Assembly: GCA_017521465.1 (NCBI GenBank)
Contig: JAFXCN010000005.1
Location: 1-62,915, forward strand
From: Clostridia bacterium
GTDB lineage: Bacteria; Bacillota; Clostridia; TANB77; UBA1234
Length of the DNA stretch: 62,915 bases
Direction of reading: 5' to 3'
Every line of letters starts with the position of its first letter. Within the stretch, counting starts at the first letter, position 1. Below, piece after piece: positions 8,366 to 17,601 of the stretch. Below the pieces are notes generated by a model that saw only the letters and a program-made list of their open reading frames with translations, did no database searches and was not told the DNA's origin. A program made the position numbers and the translations under genes.

Positions 8366-8926
8366 TTATTTCAGCTTTTTTATTATCTTTTTATATACAT
8401 TTTCTACAACCCATTTTTCTGTAGCTTCTTTTTCCACTTCTTCTAGTGGTATCCATTTCACACCACTATTTTCATCTTCTTTTATCTTTAAAACTTCACT
8501 CTCATCAACTTCTAAAAGAAATGCAGCATTTAAGTGTGTATGCGAAGGAACATATTCACCTCTTTTTACATGTCCATCCACTGTTATTATCTCTAACGAA
8601 AATATATCTTCAGTCACGACTTTTACTTTTTTTACTCCTGTTTCTTCTTCTACTTCTCTTATTGCAACTGCTAATAAATCTTCCTCTCCATCCGCATGAC
8701 CACCTGGCCATGCCCATGAATTGTAGATATTATGATATATCATTAGCACTTTTGTGCGTTCTTTGTTTACAACCCATGCAGAGGACGTAAAATGCCCATA
8801 TTTATTTTCTCTTGTTAAGCTATTGTCAAAATTTTTTAAATAGCTTATCATAACTGCTTTATCTTTTTCTTCTTGTTCATTAAATGGAATATACTTTTCT
8901 AATTTTTCTTTTAACATTTCGTTCAT
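8366..8926 (-). CDS. Nudix hydrolase
   Basis: The 186-residue protein has a complete Nudix box G-x5-E-x7-RE-U-x-EE-x-G-U at residues 76-98 (Gly76, Glu82, Arg90-Glu91, Glu94-Glu95, Gly97), so it should bind Mg2+ and hydrolyse a nucleoside diphosphate linked to another group. The substrate is not evident. The N-terminal 40 residues are helical and charged, as in some Nudix proteins that act on sugar nucleotides or mRNA caps. AGGAG stands 7 nt before the ATG. It is separated from pncB by a structured repeat element, so the two are probably not one operon. Confidence 0.9.
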   Translation of the reverse strand: MNEMLKEKLEKYIPFNEQEEKDKAVMISYLKNFDNSLTRENKYGHFTSSAWVVNKERTKVLMIYHNIYNSWAWPGGHADGEEDLLAVAIREVEEETGVKKVKVVTEDIFSLEIITVDGHVKRGEYVPSHTHLNAAFLLEVDESEVLKIKEDENSGVKWIPLEEVEKEATEKWVVENVYKKIIKKLK

Positions 8927-8973
8927 TTTTTAACTCCTATAAATTTTGATACTTTTCATTCACCTTAAGCTTG

Positions 8974-9088
8974 ATTATCATTCCAAATCAATGTAACGCA
9001 GTTCGTTTTTGCAGACGGCCGCTGCGCGGGCGGCGATTCGCCCTTTTCCGTCTGCAAAAAAGATTCCTTCGGAATCTTTGATCCGCAC
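8974..9088 (+). repeat. ERIC-like structured element, copy 1 (full)
   Basis: Order of parts: CATTCCAAAT, conserved GTAACGCAGTTCG, outer stem TTTTTGCAGACGG/CCGTCTGCAAAAA, inner hairpin GGGCG-gcgatt-CGCCC, then 3' hairpin AAGATTCC-TTC-GGAATCTT and TTTGA. It begins about 11 bp past the pncB stop. Orientation of this copy is taken as reference. Confidence 0.9.
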
Positions 9089-9098
9089 ATTAATTTTC

Positions 9099-10535
9099 TC
9101 AAAAGTAAATGCTATTCAGCATATTATTCTTTAGAATCCACAAATCTTTTGATAAGTCTACGTAGTACATATGTGGTTTTTCTAAACGTTTAATTTCTTC
9201 CCATAATGTTTCTAATTGTTCTTGAGCATATTGCGCAATTTGTTTTAATTCAGGTGTTCTATACACCAATTTACCACTTTCAAATATTTTCTCTTGTAAT
9301 GGCTTGCAAATATAGTTTGTTATTACTTTCTTTTTCCATGGATCTTGTGGATCAAATATTGTATATTCATCTTCCGGAATTTTTTCATCATGTAGCGCTA
9401 TAACATCTGCTATCGCTTTATTAGTTTCTTTATCATAGAATCTATATACCTTTTTATAACTTGGATTTGTTACTTTAATTGCAGTTTCACTCACTTTTAT
9501 TTTTGGAACTATTTTTCCTTCTTTTTCTGTTGCCACCAATTTATATACTCCGCCAAATACAGGCTCACTTTTCGCCGTTATTAGATTTTCGCCTACACCG
9601 AACAAATCTATTTGTGCACCTTCTTCTAATAATTCTTTTATAGTTTTTTCATCTAATGAATTTGTTGCACATATTTTGCAATCTTCATATCCTGCCTTAT
9701 CTAATCTTTCTCTAACTTTTTTTGATAAATATGCTAAATCTCCACTATCAAGTCTAACGGCTTTTGGTCGTATCCCCTTTGGTTTTAATACTTCATCAAA
9801 TACTTTTATTGCATTTGGAAGTCCGCTCTCTAGAGTATTATATGTGTCAATTAATAACGTACAATCATACGGATATATTTCTGCATAAGCTTTGAACGCT
9901 TCATATTCTGAATCAAACATTTGAATCCAACTGTGTGCCATCGTTCCACTTGCAGTTACATTATATTCTTTTGCCGATAATGTGCAAGAAGTTCCAACTG
10001 CACCACCAATTATTGCAGCTCTTGCACCAGAGAACGCAGCATCTATTCCATGTGCTCGTCTCGCACCAAATTCCATTACAGGTCTTCCTTTTGCTTGATT
10101 TACTATTCTGCTTGTTTTCGTTGCTATTAAACTTTGATGATTAATTGTAAGCAATACCATTGTTTCTAATAATTGTGCTTCTATAATTGGAGCTCTAACT
10201 GTCATTAATGGTTCATTTGGAAACACCACTGTTCCTTCAGGAATAGCCCAAATGTCGCCTGTAAATTTAAATTCTTTTAGATAGTGTAAAAAATCTTCTG
10301 AAAATTTATTTTGTGTACGTAAATAATCAATTTCTTCTTCATCAAATTCAAGATTCTTGACAAAATCTATTACTTGTTCTAATCCAGCTACAATAACATA
10401 TCCTCCACCATCCGGTACTCTTCTAAAAAACACATCGAAATATGCGACAGTGTCTTTCATTCCTTTTGTAAAATATCCATTTGACATAGTATATTCATAA
10501 AAATCCGCGATCAATTCTAATTTTTTGCTATCCAT
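9099..10535 (-). CDS. pncB: Nicotinate phosphoribosyltransferase
   Basis: PncB makes nicotinate mononucleotide from nicotinate and PRPP, with ATP hydrolysis, in the Preiss-Handler route to NAD. The 478-residue length is normal. Recognisable motifs are FYEYTMSNGYF near the N-terminus, FGARRAHGIDAAFSGARAA, GTMAHSWIQMF with the phosphorylatable His region, DTYNTLESG, and VRLDSGDLA for PRPP binding. The ATG at 10535 has AGGAGAG 8 nt upstream; an in-frame GTG at 10544 is too close to that site. It is divergent from nrtR, and its promoter carries a palindrome like those at nrtR and the EIIC-like gene, so NAD-responsive repression is likely. Confidence 0.95.
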   Translation of the reverse strand: MDSKKLELIADFYEYTMSNGYFTKGMKDTVAYFDVFFRRVPDGGGYVIVAGLEQVIDFVKNLEFDEEEIDYLRTQNKFSEDFLHYLKEFKFTGDIWAIPEGTVVFPNEPLMTVRAPIIEAQLLETMVLLTINHQSLIATKTSRIVNQAKGRPVMEFGARRAHGIDAAFSGARAAIIGGAVGTSCTLSAKEYNVTASGTMAHSWIQMFDSEYEAFKAYAEIYPYDCTLLIDTYNTLESGLPNAIKVFDEVLKPKGIRPKAVRLDSGDLAYLSKKVRERLDKAGYEDCKICATNSLDEKTIKELLEEGAQIDLFGVGENLITAKSEPVFGGVYKLVATEKEGKIVPKIKVSETAIKVTNPSYKKVYRFYDKETNKAIADVIALHDEKIPEDEYTIFDPQDPWKKKVITNYICKPLQEKIFESGKLVYRTPELKQIAQYAQEQLETLWEEIKRLEKPHMYYVDLSKDLWILKNNMLNSIYF

Positions 10536-10552
10536 ATTAATCACTCTCCTTT

Positions 10553-10590
10553 GTTAGTATCATTATATTACTATCAACTTTAATTGTCAA
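10553..10590 (-). promoter_or_regulatory. pncB promoter with NrtR-like operator
   Basis: On the minus strand TTGACA (10590-10585) and TATAAT (10567-10562) have 17-bp spacing. Overlapping them, half-sites GTTAGTAT and CTATCAAC flank 10 bp at 10553-10578. Confidence 0.65.
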
Positions 10591-10605
10591 TATTTTTCTC
10601 AATTC

Positions 10606-10654
10606 TTGCTATTTTTTTTAGATAATGTTATATTGATATTATCAACATAACATT
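10606..10654 (+). promoter_or_regulatory. nrtR promoter with near-perfect 31-bp palindrome
   Basis: TTGCTA (10606-10611) and TATATT (10629-10634) are 17 bp apart. A 31-bp near-palindrome (10624-10654, outer arms AATGTTAT/ATAACATT, inner TTGATA/TATCAA) covers the -10 box and the start site, which fits autoregulation. Confidence 0.65.
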
Positions 10655-10674
10655 TGTGAAAGGTTGTGATTTTA

Positions 10675-11565
10675 TTGAAAAATATATCCGAAGACGCTTT
10701 AACCGAAAAAGAATTTTTAGAAAAATATGATATGAGTAAATATTTTAGACCTAGTGTAACAGTAGATGCAATACTTTATACAATTGGTGAAACGCATGTA
10801 GATAATTACAGAAAGCTATCCGAAAAACAACTAGAAGTTCTTTTAATAAAAAGAAATGCTCATCCTTTTAAAAATGTTTGGGCTTTCCCTGGAAAATTTA
10901 TTCAAGAAGATGAAACTTTTTTAGATGCTATAAATAATTGTATTGAAAGCAAAGTGCATGTTAATAATATTTATCTTGAGCAATTATATACATGGGGCGA
11001 TCCAAATCGTGATCCACGAGGAAGAATTATAAGCGCTTCATACATGGGATTAGTATCTAAAGAAACATCAAAAATTGTAGAATCTGATACTCTTAAATGG
11101 TTTTCCGTAAAAGTAAATACACTTTCCGAATTAATGAAGGAAACTAAATCTGGATACAAAAAAACTGAGGATATAGAAATAATCTTAACAGCTGATGAAA
11201 TTGTATTGAAGAACAAAGTTCGTGTCGTTAAAGAACTTAAAAATGGAGATTTAATAATATATACACAAATATTAAAATCTGATTTAGCATTTGACCATGC
11301 AAAACTTTTAATATATTCTCTTGAAAGACTAAAAAACAAAGTTGAATACACAACGATTGCCTTTAACTTATTACCTGAAAAATTTACTTTAACAGAACTA
11401 CAACAAGTTTATGAAGTATTATTAGATAAACCATTATTAAAAGCAAACTTCCGAAGAAAAATTGCAGATATGGTAATTGAAACAGATTTTTACGATGAAT
11501 TTGCAGGTCATAGGCCATCGAAACTTTATTGTTTTAATAAGAATTATCAATCGCATATGTTTTGA
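10675..11565 (+). CDS. nrtR: NrtR-type NAD-metabolism regulator (Nudix-like sensor plus winged helix)
   Basis: The N-terminal ~175 residues are Nudix-like (SVTVDAILYTI, LLIKRNAHPFKNVWAFPGKF, WGDPNRDPRGR). The C-terminal ~90 residues resemble the NrtR winged helix (FTLTELQQVYEVLL, NFRRKIADM). The Nudix box is degenerate: where REUxEE is expected the sequence reads NCIESKV, so catalysis is probably lost and the domain should only bind an ADP-ribose-like ligand. NrtR represses NAD genes until ADP-ribose lifts it. Divergence from pncB supports this strongly. TTG at 10675 is preferred because AAAGG is too close to the GTG at 10666, but that start cannot be excluded. Confidence 0.88.
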   Translation: MKNISEDALTEKEFLEKYDMSKYFRPSVTVDAILYTIGETHVDNYRKLSEKQLEVLLIKRNAHPFKNVWAFPGKFIQEDETFLDAINNCIESKVHVNNIYLEQLYTWGDPNRDPRGRIISASYMGLVSKETSKIVESDTLKWFSVKVNTLSELMKETKSGYKKTEDIEIILTADEIVLKNKVRVVKELKNGDLIIYTQILKSDLAFDHAKLLIYSLERLKNKVEYTTIAFNLLPEKFTLTELQQVYEVLLDKPLLKANFRRKIADMVIETDFYDEFAGHRPSKLYCFNKNYQSHMF

Positions 11566-11589
11566 TAAATTTAAAGAATAATAAATAAA

Positions 11590-11629
11590 GAATATGTAAA
11601 AAATAATATTTATTATTTTTTACATATTC
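11590..11629 (+). terminator. AT-only terminator hairpin after nrtR
   Basis: A perfect 19-bp inverted repeat (11590-11608 with 11611-11629, arm GAATATGTAAAAAATAATA) has a 2-nt loop and is followed shortly by CTTTTTTT. Confidence 0.7.
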
Positions 11630-11697
11630 ACTATTCTTTTTTTATACGACTGTTTGACTCAAATAATAATCGCTTTCTCTTTCCCAGAAATTCGTGC

Positions 11698-11812
11698 ATC
11701 ATTCCAATTAAATATAACGCAGTTCGTTTTCGCAGACGGTTAGCTAGCGCGGGCGGCGATTCGCCCTTTTCCGTAAGCGAAAATGTTTCCTTCAGAAACT
11801 TTGAGGCTCACA
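11698..11812 (+). repeat. ERIC-like structured element, copy 2 (full)
   Basis: Same order of parts as copy 1, with stem TTTTCGCAGACGG against CCGTAAGCGAAAA (two mismatches) and 3' hairpin GTTTCC-TTC-AGAAAC. It lies between the convergent ends of nrtR and the EIIC-like gene. Confidence 0.88.
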
Positions 11813-11840
11813 GAAACACCAATAACTATTAGAATTATAT

Positions 11841-11874
11841 AAAAAAGATGCAGGAAAACTCCTGCATCTTTTTT
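11841..11874 (-). terminator. Terminator of the EIIC-like gene
   Basis: AAAAAAGATGCAGGA (11841-11855) is perfectly inverted at 11860-11874. On the minus strand the stem is followed by TTTTTT, and it overlaps the stop at 11873. Confidence 0.85.
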
Positions 11875-12940
11875 ATAATTCTAATTTCATATCTCCGTCT
11901 TTTATCAATTCTTTTTTTCTCATTATTTCACTTACAACCCATGCTATTAATCCCGGAAATACAAAACACATTAATATTATTTTTATAAACACAGTAGTTG
12001 CTGCTTCTGTTTCTAGCATTGTTTGCCATGCCATTATTGGTCCTACTAGGCCTGCTGTCCCCATTCCTCCACCTGATGCATTGCTAGTAATTTTGATAAC
12101 TGTTGTCGAAATCGGTCCAAGAATTGCACTTGCAATAATTGCAGGCAACCAAATAATTGGTTTTTTTACAATATTACCAATTTGTATCATAGATGTTCCA
12201 ATACCTTGAGCTATTAATCCACCCCATTTATTTTCTCTGAAGCTTGCAATTGCAAAACCAATCATATTTGCACAGCAGCCTACTGTTGCAGCACCAGCTG
12301 CTATACCACTTAAATTTAAAATTATTGAAATCGCTGCCGAACTAATTGGCAAAGTAAGTATTATTCCCATTAGCACAGATACTAATATCCCCATTATTAT
12401 TGGTTGCCTTTCAACAGACCAGTTAATCAATTCTCCCAACGCTGTCATAAAACTAGATATTGTAGGTCCAACTAATAATCCAACTGTTCCACCTATCATA
12501 ATTGTTAGAATTGGCACTAATATAATATCAACTTTGGTTTTTCCTGATATAGCTCTACCAACTTCAATTCCTATCAAACTCGCTATAAATGCACCTAATG
12601 GTTCACCTGGACCCGCAAGTGTAATAACTGAATTTGCATATACCGTTCCTGCTATAATCTTACTTGCAAAGGCCCCAATCAAACCAGCCACAGCTGAAGA
12701 AATCACTACTAATGGTGGTGCTTTATATTTCATTGCAACGCCTACTCCAATACCAGCTCCTGTAAGACTTGCACAAACTTTACCAATTACTACTATTGTA
12801 TTTCCTATTTCTCCTCCAATTAATAGCCCTATTTGCTCTATTATAAGTCCAATAATTAAAGTACAAAATAGTCCCCACGACATACCTGTCAACCCATCTA
12901 CAAAGATATGTTTTAAAACTGTTTTCAATTTTTCTTTCAT
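11873..12940 (-). CDS. PTS_EIIC_2-like polytopic membrane transporter
   Basis: The 355-residue protein has about nine or ten hydrophobic helices and Gly-rich loops (VCASLTGAGIGVGVAMKYKA, GPGEPLGAFIASLIGIEVGR, GGGMGTAGLVGP) that resemble the orphan EIIC family PTS_EIIC_2. No EIIA or EIIB is encoded nearby, so it may transport without phosphorylation. Substrates of this family are not established as far as I know. Its perfect promoter is overlapped by a palindrome similar to those at pncB and nrtR, so I infer a link to pyridine or NAD-precursor uptake. The adjacent divergent upp makes a nucleobase an alternative. AAGGAGGG precedes the ATG. Confidence 0.75.
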   Translation of the reverse strand: MKEKLKTVLKHIFVDGLTGMSWGLFCTLIIGLIIEQIGLLIGGEIGNTIVVIGKVCASLTGAGIGVGVAMKYKAPPLVVISSAVAGLIGAFASKIIAGTVYANSVITLAGPGEPLGAFIASLIGIEVGRAISGKTKVDIILVPILTIMIGGTVGLLVGPTISSFMTALGELINWSVERQPIIMGILVSVLMGIILTLPISSAAISIILNLSGIAAGAATVGCCANMIGFAIASFRENKWGGLIAQGIGTSMIQIGNIVKKPIIWLPAIIASAILGPISTTVIKITSNASGGGMGTAGLVGPIMAWQTMLETEAATTVFIKIILMCFVFPGLIAWVVSEIMRKKELIKDGDMKLEL

Positions 12941-12953
12941 ATCTATCCCTCCT

Positions 12954-13019
12954 TTTTGATATTATCGTTTTAATAATATCTTTTGTTAGTATTATATTGG
13001 TAATATCAAAATTTGTCAA
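12954..13019 (-). promoter_or_regulatory. Promoter of the EIIC-like gene with NrtR-like operator
   Basis: On the minus strand TTGACA (13019-13014) and TATAAT (12996-12991) have exact 17-bp spacing. GTTAGTAT...TAATATCAA (12985-13009) covers the core promoter. A second arm, TTTTGATATTA (12954-12964), is a perfect inversion of 13001-13011, so two sites could be bridged. Confidence 0.65.
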
Positions 13020-13043
13020 TAGTTTTTTCTATATTTATAATTC

Positions 13044-13072
13044 TTGCAAATATCTTCTTATTGTTATATCAT
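13044..13072 (+). promoter_or_regulatory. Putative upp promoter
   Basis: TTGCAA (13044-13049) and TATCAT (13067-13072) are 17 bp apart. The leader of about 25 nt is too short for a riboswitch or attenuator. Confidence 0.5.
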
Positions 13073-13105
13073 ATACACAGTATAAATTAGAAGGGAGAAG
13101 ATAAA

Positions 13106-13732
13106 ATGAAAACAATCGTTTTAGACCATCCATTGCTTATACACAAATTATCTATTCTTAGAGATAAGAATACTGGTACAAAAGAATTTAGAGAAATAGC
13201 TGGGGAAATTGCAACAATAATGTGTTATGAAGCTACAAAAGATGCTACTCTAAAAGAAGTTGAAATCGAAACACCAATTACAAAAACAAATGTAAAAAGA
13301 TTAGATGAAAACCAATATGCATTCGTTCCAATTTTACGTGCCGGACTTAGTATGGTTGATGGTGTTTTAAACATGATACCCAATGCAAAAATTGGACATA
13401 TCGGATTGTATAGAAACGAAGAAACATTAGAACCTGTTCCTTACTACTTTAAAGTCCCAAAAGACATTGAAAAAAGAGAAGTAATACTTTTAGATCCTAT
13501 GCTTGCAACTGGTGGTTCAGCTGTGGATGCTATAGCACAAATCAAAAAAAGCGGAGTTACAAAAATCAAATTTTTAGCAATAATTGCAGCTCCTGAAGGT
13601 ATTGAAAGAGTTGAAAGAGAGCATCCAGATGTACAAGTATATTGTGCAACTGTAGATAGTCATTTGAATGAAAATGGCTATATAGTTCCAGGGCTTGGCG
13701 ATGCTGGAGATAGAATATTCGGAACTAAATAA
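13106..13732 (+). CDS. upp: Uracil phosphoribosyltransferase
   Basis: Upp converts uracil and PRPP into UMP for pyrimidine salvage. The 208-residue protein has family-typical length, the PRPP-binding loop [17 protein letters not shown] in the middle-to-late part, [14 protein letters not shown] near residue 75, and the C-terminal uracil-binding [20 protein letters not shown] lies upstream of the ATG. It is monocistronic between the divergent EIIC-like gene and a convergent membrane protein gene, with which it shares a terminator. Confidence 0.96.
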   Translation: MKTIVLDHPLLIHKLSILRDKNTGTKEFREIAGEIATIMCYEATKDATLKEVEIETPITKTNVKRLDENQYAFVPILRAGLSMVDGVLNMIPNAKIGHIGLYRNEETLEPVPYYFKVPKDIEKREVILLDPMLATGGSAVDAIAQIKKSGVTKIKFLAIIAAPEGIERVEREHPDVQVYCATVDSHLNENGYIVPGLGDAGDRIFGTK

Positions 13733-13738
13733 AAAAAT

Positions 13739-13768
13739 AAAAGTGCTCTGATTTTTCAGAGCACTTTT
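13739..13768. terminator. Bidirectional terminator between upp and the 13772 gene
   Basis: AAAAGTGCTCTGA (13739-13751) is inverted at 13756-13768 with a TTTT loop; T-runs follow on the plus strand and A-rich sequence serves the minus strand. Confidence 0.85.
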
Positions 13769-13771
13769 TTA

Positions 13772-16153
13772 CTACATATCTAACTTATTACTTATTTGCT
13801 TAATTGTATCTTTCAACTTATTTCCTTCTGTTTTTTCCTTAACTTCATTTCTTACAGCAAACGAAATTAATATTGCTCCACCAACTAATAAGTATATCCA
13901 CCAAGGAATACTCATCCAAAATTCTTTAGTAACATTGAATGCCATTACTATTTCAGCTAGCACACTGCATAGAAATATTGGTCCGTATTTTTTAGAATAT
14001 GTAAATATTATTATTCCTATCAATAATCCCATGAATAGAACTGCATCTAAACTACCTGTGTATGATGAAATTCCCCATAGATATATTAAAGAAAATCCTA
14101 TATATTCTACAATCTTGCACAAACTTGGATTTGAAGCATGTATTGAATTTCTTGTTATTAATCCTAATACCGCTAAATATCCAATTGAAATAATTGATAC
14201 CATTTCTACATTCAAGTCAATCATAATCATATTATATAGTACTAAAATCGTTAAATAGAACATTATTTTCATTGCATTCTTAGCTCCGTCTTTGTAACTT
14301 AAAACTTGCAATGCAGAAATAACTCCAAATAATATTGTATTAACATACTTATTTATATCTAACGAAATCGCTTGTGCCATCCAGTATATATAAGTTACTA
14401 TAGAATACACATTAAACTTTTTATCTTTTATAGATAAGAATGTGAAATATGTAATAATTAATATACTTACAACTTGCATCAAATACGGCTGTTCCACAAA
14501 AAACTCAGTCAGATATATGCTCGGAAGCAATAATATTAAAGGAGCTAAATTCCAATATTCTGAGGCACCAACATTTTTTATATTTCTTGCGAATAATAGT
14601 ACAGAAACAATATTTGCTAAAGCTTGAACTATATTAATATTGTTACTTAATAGCATCATTGACATTATTAAAGCTACATTAGTATATATTTTACTAATTT
14701 TTCTGGTTATATCTGTTGTAAATAACGAAACTATATATAACACTGTGGCCGTTAATAACATCATATATTTAGCAATTTCATATTTAATCAAATCATCATA
14801 AACAAGCAAACTTCCTATAATTCCTGTAATCATTGCAGCATGCAAATATCCGTATTTTTTATCAGAACCTAACTGCAATATTAATATAGATATTGCACTT
14901 GCTATAAACAACACTACATATGCAGGCACACTTTGCATATTCCATGTTGAAAAACTTATTAATCCCAAGAATACATATATTGCAATTCGAGCGGCCAATT
15001 GAATTTTTTCTGATTTAGAAAAAATTCCTAACCCAAACAATACCACCGCCGTAATTAACATTATTATTTGTTTTGTAATATATGATATTTCAAAAAGTTC
15101 TTCAAGGCTAATTATTTCAAAAACTAATATAAACATATTTAGCATTGCTAATAATATATATGACAATTTTTCTGTTTTTTTAGCATATATTAATAGGTTT
15201 ATTATTTGCAACAATGTAGCAACAATTACTGATATTGTCATTTCAGAAGTTAATGCGAATATTATTGTAAATAAATTAACAACTAATAGCGTCATTAACG
15301 TTACTACACAAAAAGTATTTATTATATTAAAAAAGTCTTCTGATTTAAAATGCAAATTAACAATCGTTAATATTAAATTGTAAGCTATCATACACGCTAA
15401 CACTACTGTAAAACTTTCTGTAAAAATGCATGCACCAAAAATAACTGCTAAAACTTGCATTATCAACGACCCTATACACAATAACTTCTTGCTAGTTTTG
15501 AAAGCTATTAAACCATAAATAGCACCCATTATCATGCATGTTATTAACCAATATATGTTTTTTTCCTGTGATGTTTGCAAATATTCACTTGCTAAATTAA
15601 TTAAATAAATTGCTAATGCAAGTACAGGAATATATGCCATTGAAATGTAAAAAAACGTATTTGCTGTATTTGGCAAATTAAACTTATCTTTTGCAATCTT
15701 ACTTATTCCTAAAAACACACCAACTAGTAAAGTTAATATTCCAACTTTAAACACATCTCCAATTGTATCCCACATCGATGTTAAAAATACAATTGCTGCT
15801 AATACAATAAGGAATGCGCCCGTCATAAGTATAAAATTATTCTTAGTTTCTTCTTTACTCTTTTCTATTTTAGGCGATTTTACAATTTGTTCTGATTTGA
15901 AATTTTCCATTTCTTTTATTGGCTCTTTTACATTTGACTGTTGTAATTTTTCGTTATTTAAACCAGTTGAATTATTATTAACATTTTTCTCTATATCCTG
16001 TAAAGTTAATCCACTTATCTTTAATAATTCATTTCTAGATTCAGCTAATCTTTTTACTTGTTTTATCAATCGCTCATTTTCTTTTTGTAACTCTTTATTA
16101 CTACAAATAACTATAATTAACCATATTATTACTACAATTGTTATTATTCCCAA
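13772..16153 (-). CDS. Large polytopic membrane protein of unknown function
   Basis: I cannot name this 793-residue protein. It has an N-terminal membrane helix (residues ~2-18), a charged coiled-coil segment (~20-100), then about 20 hydrophobic helices to the C-terminus. The plan of coiled coil followed by many helices resembles DUF2157/DUF2339-type membrane proteins, but I see no diagnostic motif. The start is a TTG with AAGGAG 8 nt upstream; an ATG inside the ribosome binding region leads only to a short frame. It follows the purine permease by 21 bp on the same strand, so the two are probably co-transcribed. Confidence 0.75.
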   Translation of the reverse strand: MGIITIVVIIWLIIVICSNKELQKENERLIKQVKRLAESRNELLKISGLTLQDIEKNVNNNSTGLNNEKLQQSNVKEPIKEMENFKSEQIVKSPKIEKSKEETKNNFILMTGAFLIVLAAIVFLTSMWDTIGDVFKVGILTLLVGVFLGISKIAKDKFNLPNTANTFFYISMAYIPVLALAIYLINLASEYLQTSQEKNIYWLITCMIMGAIYGLIAFKTSKKLLCIGSLIMQVLAVIFGACIFTESFTVVLACMIAYNLILTIVNLHFKSEDFFNIINTFCVVTLMTLLVVNLFTIIFALTSEMTISVIVATLLQIINLLIYAKKTEKLSYILLAMLNMFILVFEIISLEELFEISYITKQIIMLITAVVLFGLGIFSKSEKIQLAARIAIYVFLGLISFSTWNMQSVPAYVVLFIASAISILILQLGSDKKYGYLHAAMITGIIGSLLVYDDLIKYEIAKYMMLLTATVLYIVSLFTTDITRKISKIYTNVALIMSMMLLSNNINIVQALANIVSVLLFARNIKNVGASEYWNLAPLILLLPSIYLTEFFVEQPYLMQVVSILIITYFTFLSIKDKKFNVYSIVTYIYWMAQAISLDINKYVNTILFGVISALQVLSYKDGAKNAMKIMFYLTILVLYNMIMIDLNVEMVSIISIGYLAVLGLITRNSIHASNPSLCKIVEYIGFSLIYLWGISSYTGSLDAVLFMGLLIGIIIFTYSKKYGPIFLCSVLAEIVMAFNVTKEFWMSIPWWIYLLVGGAILISFAVRNEVKEKTEGNKLKDTIKQISNKLDM

Positions 16154-16174
16154 TTTGCCATCTCCTTTTTATCA

Positions 16175-17536
16175 TTATCCAATTGCCTTATATACAAAAT
16201 CTATTATAAATAATATTGAAAACAAATAAATTATTGGCGATACATTTTTGGCTTTTCCTAGAGCTACATTACTTATAATGTAGAATAGGAACCCTATTTG
16301 AATACCTGTCGTTATTGAATAAGAAAACGGCATTAAAACTATTGTAAAGAATGCTGGTAATGCAATAGCTAAATCTTTCCACTCAATATTTCCAACCGCT
16401 TCTATCATTGACACACCAATTAAAATTAATATTGGTGCTATCGCAGCCATAGGTACACATGCAACCAATGGATATACAAGTAATGATAATGCAAAACAAA
16501 GTGCTGCAAAAACTGATGTAAGTCCAGTTCTTCCTCCTGCTTGTATTCCTGCACTACTTTCAACATATGATGTTACATTACTTGTACCAAGTAGTGCGCC
16601 AACACTTGTTGAAATTGAATCTGCAAACAATGCTTTTTCTAATTTTGGTGACATATTTCCATCTTCATCAATTTTAAATATTCCAGATTTTTTTCCTGTT
16701 CCTATAAACGTTCCAACCGAATCGAATAAATCTGATATACAAAGTGTGAATATTGTCATTATTACTACAACTATTCCCGCTTCCGCTGTGAACAATCCGG
16801 CAAAATCAAGTTTTAAAAATGTAGGTTCTAACGATGGTAAAATTGTATAGTTTGAAAAGTCAGGCAACGAAGTAACACCAAGTGGTATTCCAATTAAAGT
16901 TGTTAGCAATATTCCTATTAAGTATGCGCCTTTAACTTTTCTTAAAAGCAATATACTTGTTATAATTAATCCTATTATTGAAAGTATGACAGCAGGTGTG
17001 TTGAATGTTACCAAACTTGGAATTGTAGAACTCCCACTAGCTATTCCATCTGTAACACCATTTACTGTGAATTGTATTAAACCTGTATTTCTAAATCCTG
17101 TATAAGCTATAAACAATCCTATTCCAACTGTTATCGCATCTTGGAAAAATGGTGGTATCGCAGCTATTAATTTTTTTCTTAAGCTAGTAAGTGTTATTAT
17201 TCCACTAACTACGCCACAAATAAAAACCATTGCTAAAGCTTGCTGCCATGTAAATCCCATTGACATACATATCGTATATGTAAATAATGAATTTAATCCA
17301 AGTCCTGCACTCATGACATATGGCACGTTGGCAAACAGTCCAATAAACAATGTACCTACAATCGAGGCTAATATCGTCGCCATATAAACTGCATTGTAAT
17401 CCATTCCCGTTTGAGAAAGTATCGTAGGATTTATAAAAATAATATACGATATCGCCATAAATGTAGTTAATCCCGCAATCAATTCCGTTGAAACTTTCGT
17501 TCCGTTTTCTTTTAATTTAAAAATCTTTTCCAGCAT
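16175..17536 (-). CDS. NCS2-family purine (guanine/hypoxanthine) permease, AzgA/PbuG-like
   Basis: The 453-residue protein has the NCS2 fold with about 13-14 membrane helices. Diagnostic segments are ELIAGLTTFMAISYIIFINP near the N-terminus, SAGLGLNSLFTYT in helix 3, FQDAITVGIGLFIAYTGFRN, and DLFDSVGTFIGTG. These match the AzgA/PbuG/PbuO branch, which imports adenine, guanine or hypoxanthine with protons. There is no room for a purine riboswitch in the 65-bp upstream gap. GAAGGGG precedes the ATG. It may be transcribed with the radical SAM gene upstream or from a weak promoter in the gap. Confidence 0.9.
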   Translation of the reverse strand: MLEKIFKLKENGTKVSTELIAGLTTFMAISYIIFINPTILSQTGMDYNAVYMATILASIVGTLFIGLFANVPYVMSAGLGLNSLFTYTICMSMGFTWQQALAMVFICGVVSGIITLTSLRKKLIAAIPPFFQDAITVGIGLFIAYTGFRNTGLIQFTVNGVTDGIASGSSTIPSLVTFNTPAVILSIIGLIITSILLLRKVKGAYLIGILLTTLIGIPLGVTSLPDFSNYTILPSLEPTFLKLDFAGLFTAEAGIVVVIMTIFTLCISDLFDSVGTFIGTGKKSGIFKIDEDGNMSPKLEKALFADSISTSVGALLGTSNVTSYVESSAGIQAGGRTGLTSVFAALCFALSLLVYPLVACVPMAAIAPILILIGVSMIEAVGNIEWKDLAIALPAFFTIVLMPFSYSITTGIQIGFLFYIISNVALGKAKNVSPIIYLFSILFIIDFVYKAIG

Positions 17537-17601
17537 ATTTTTTCCCCTTCTTGTTTTTTATATAATTATGATATCAAAAAATTACAATTTGTTAAATAAT
17601 T

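Noticed and set aside
17537-17601. Possible purine riboswitch before the purine permease
   Set aside because: The gap is only 65 bp and lacks the conserved aptamer loops.
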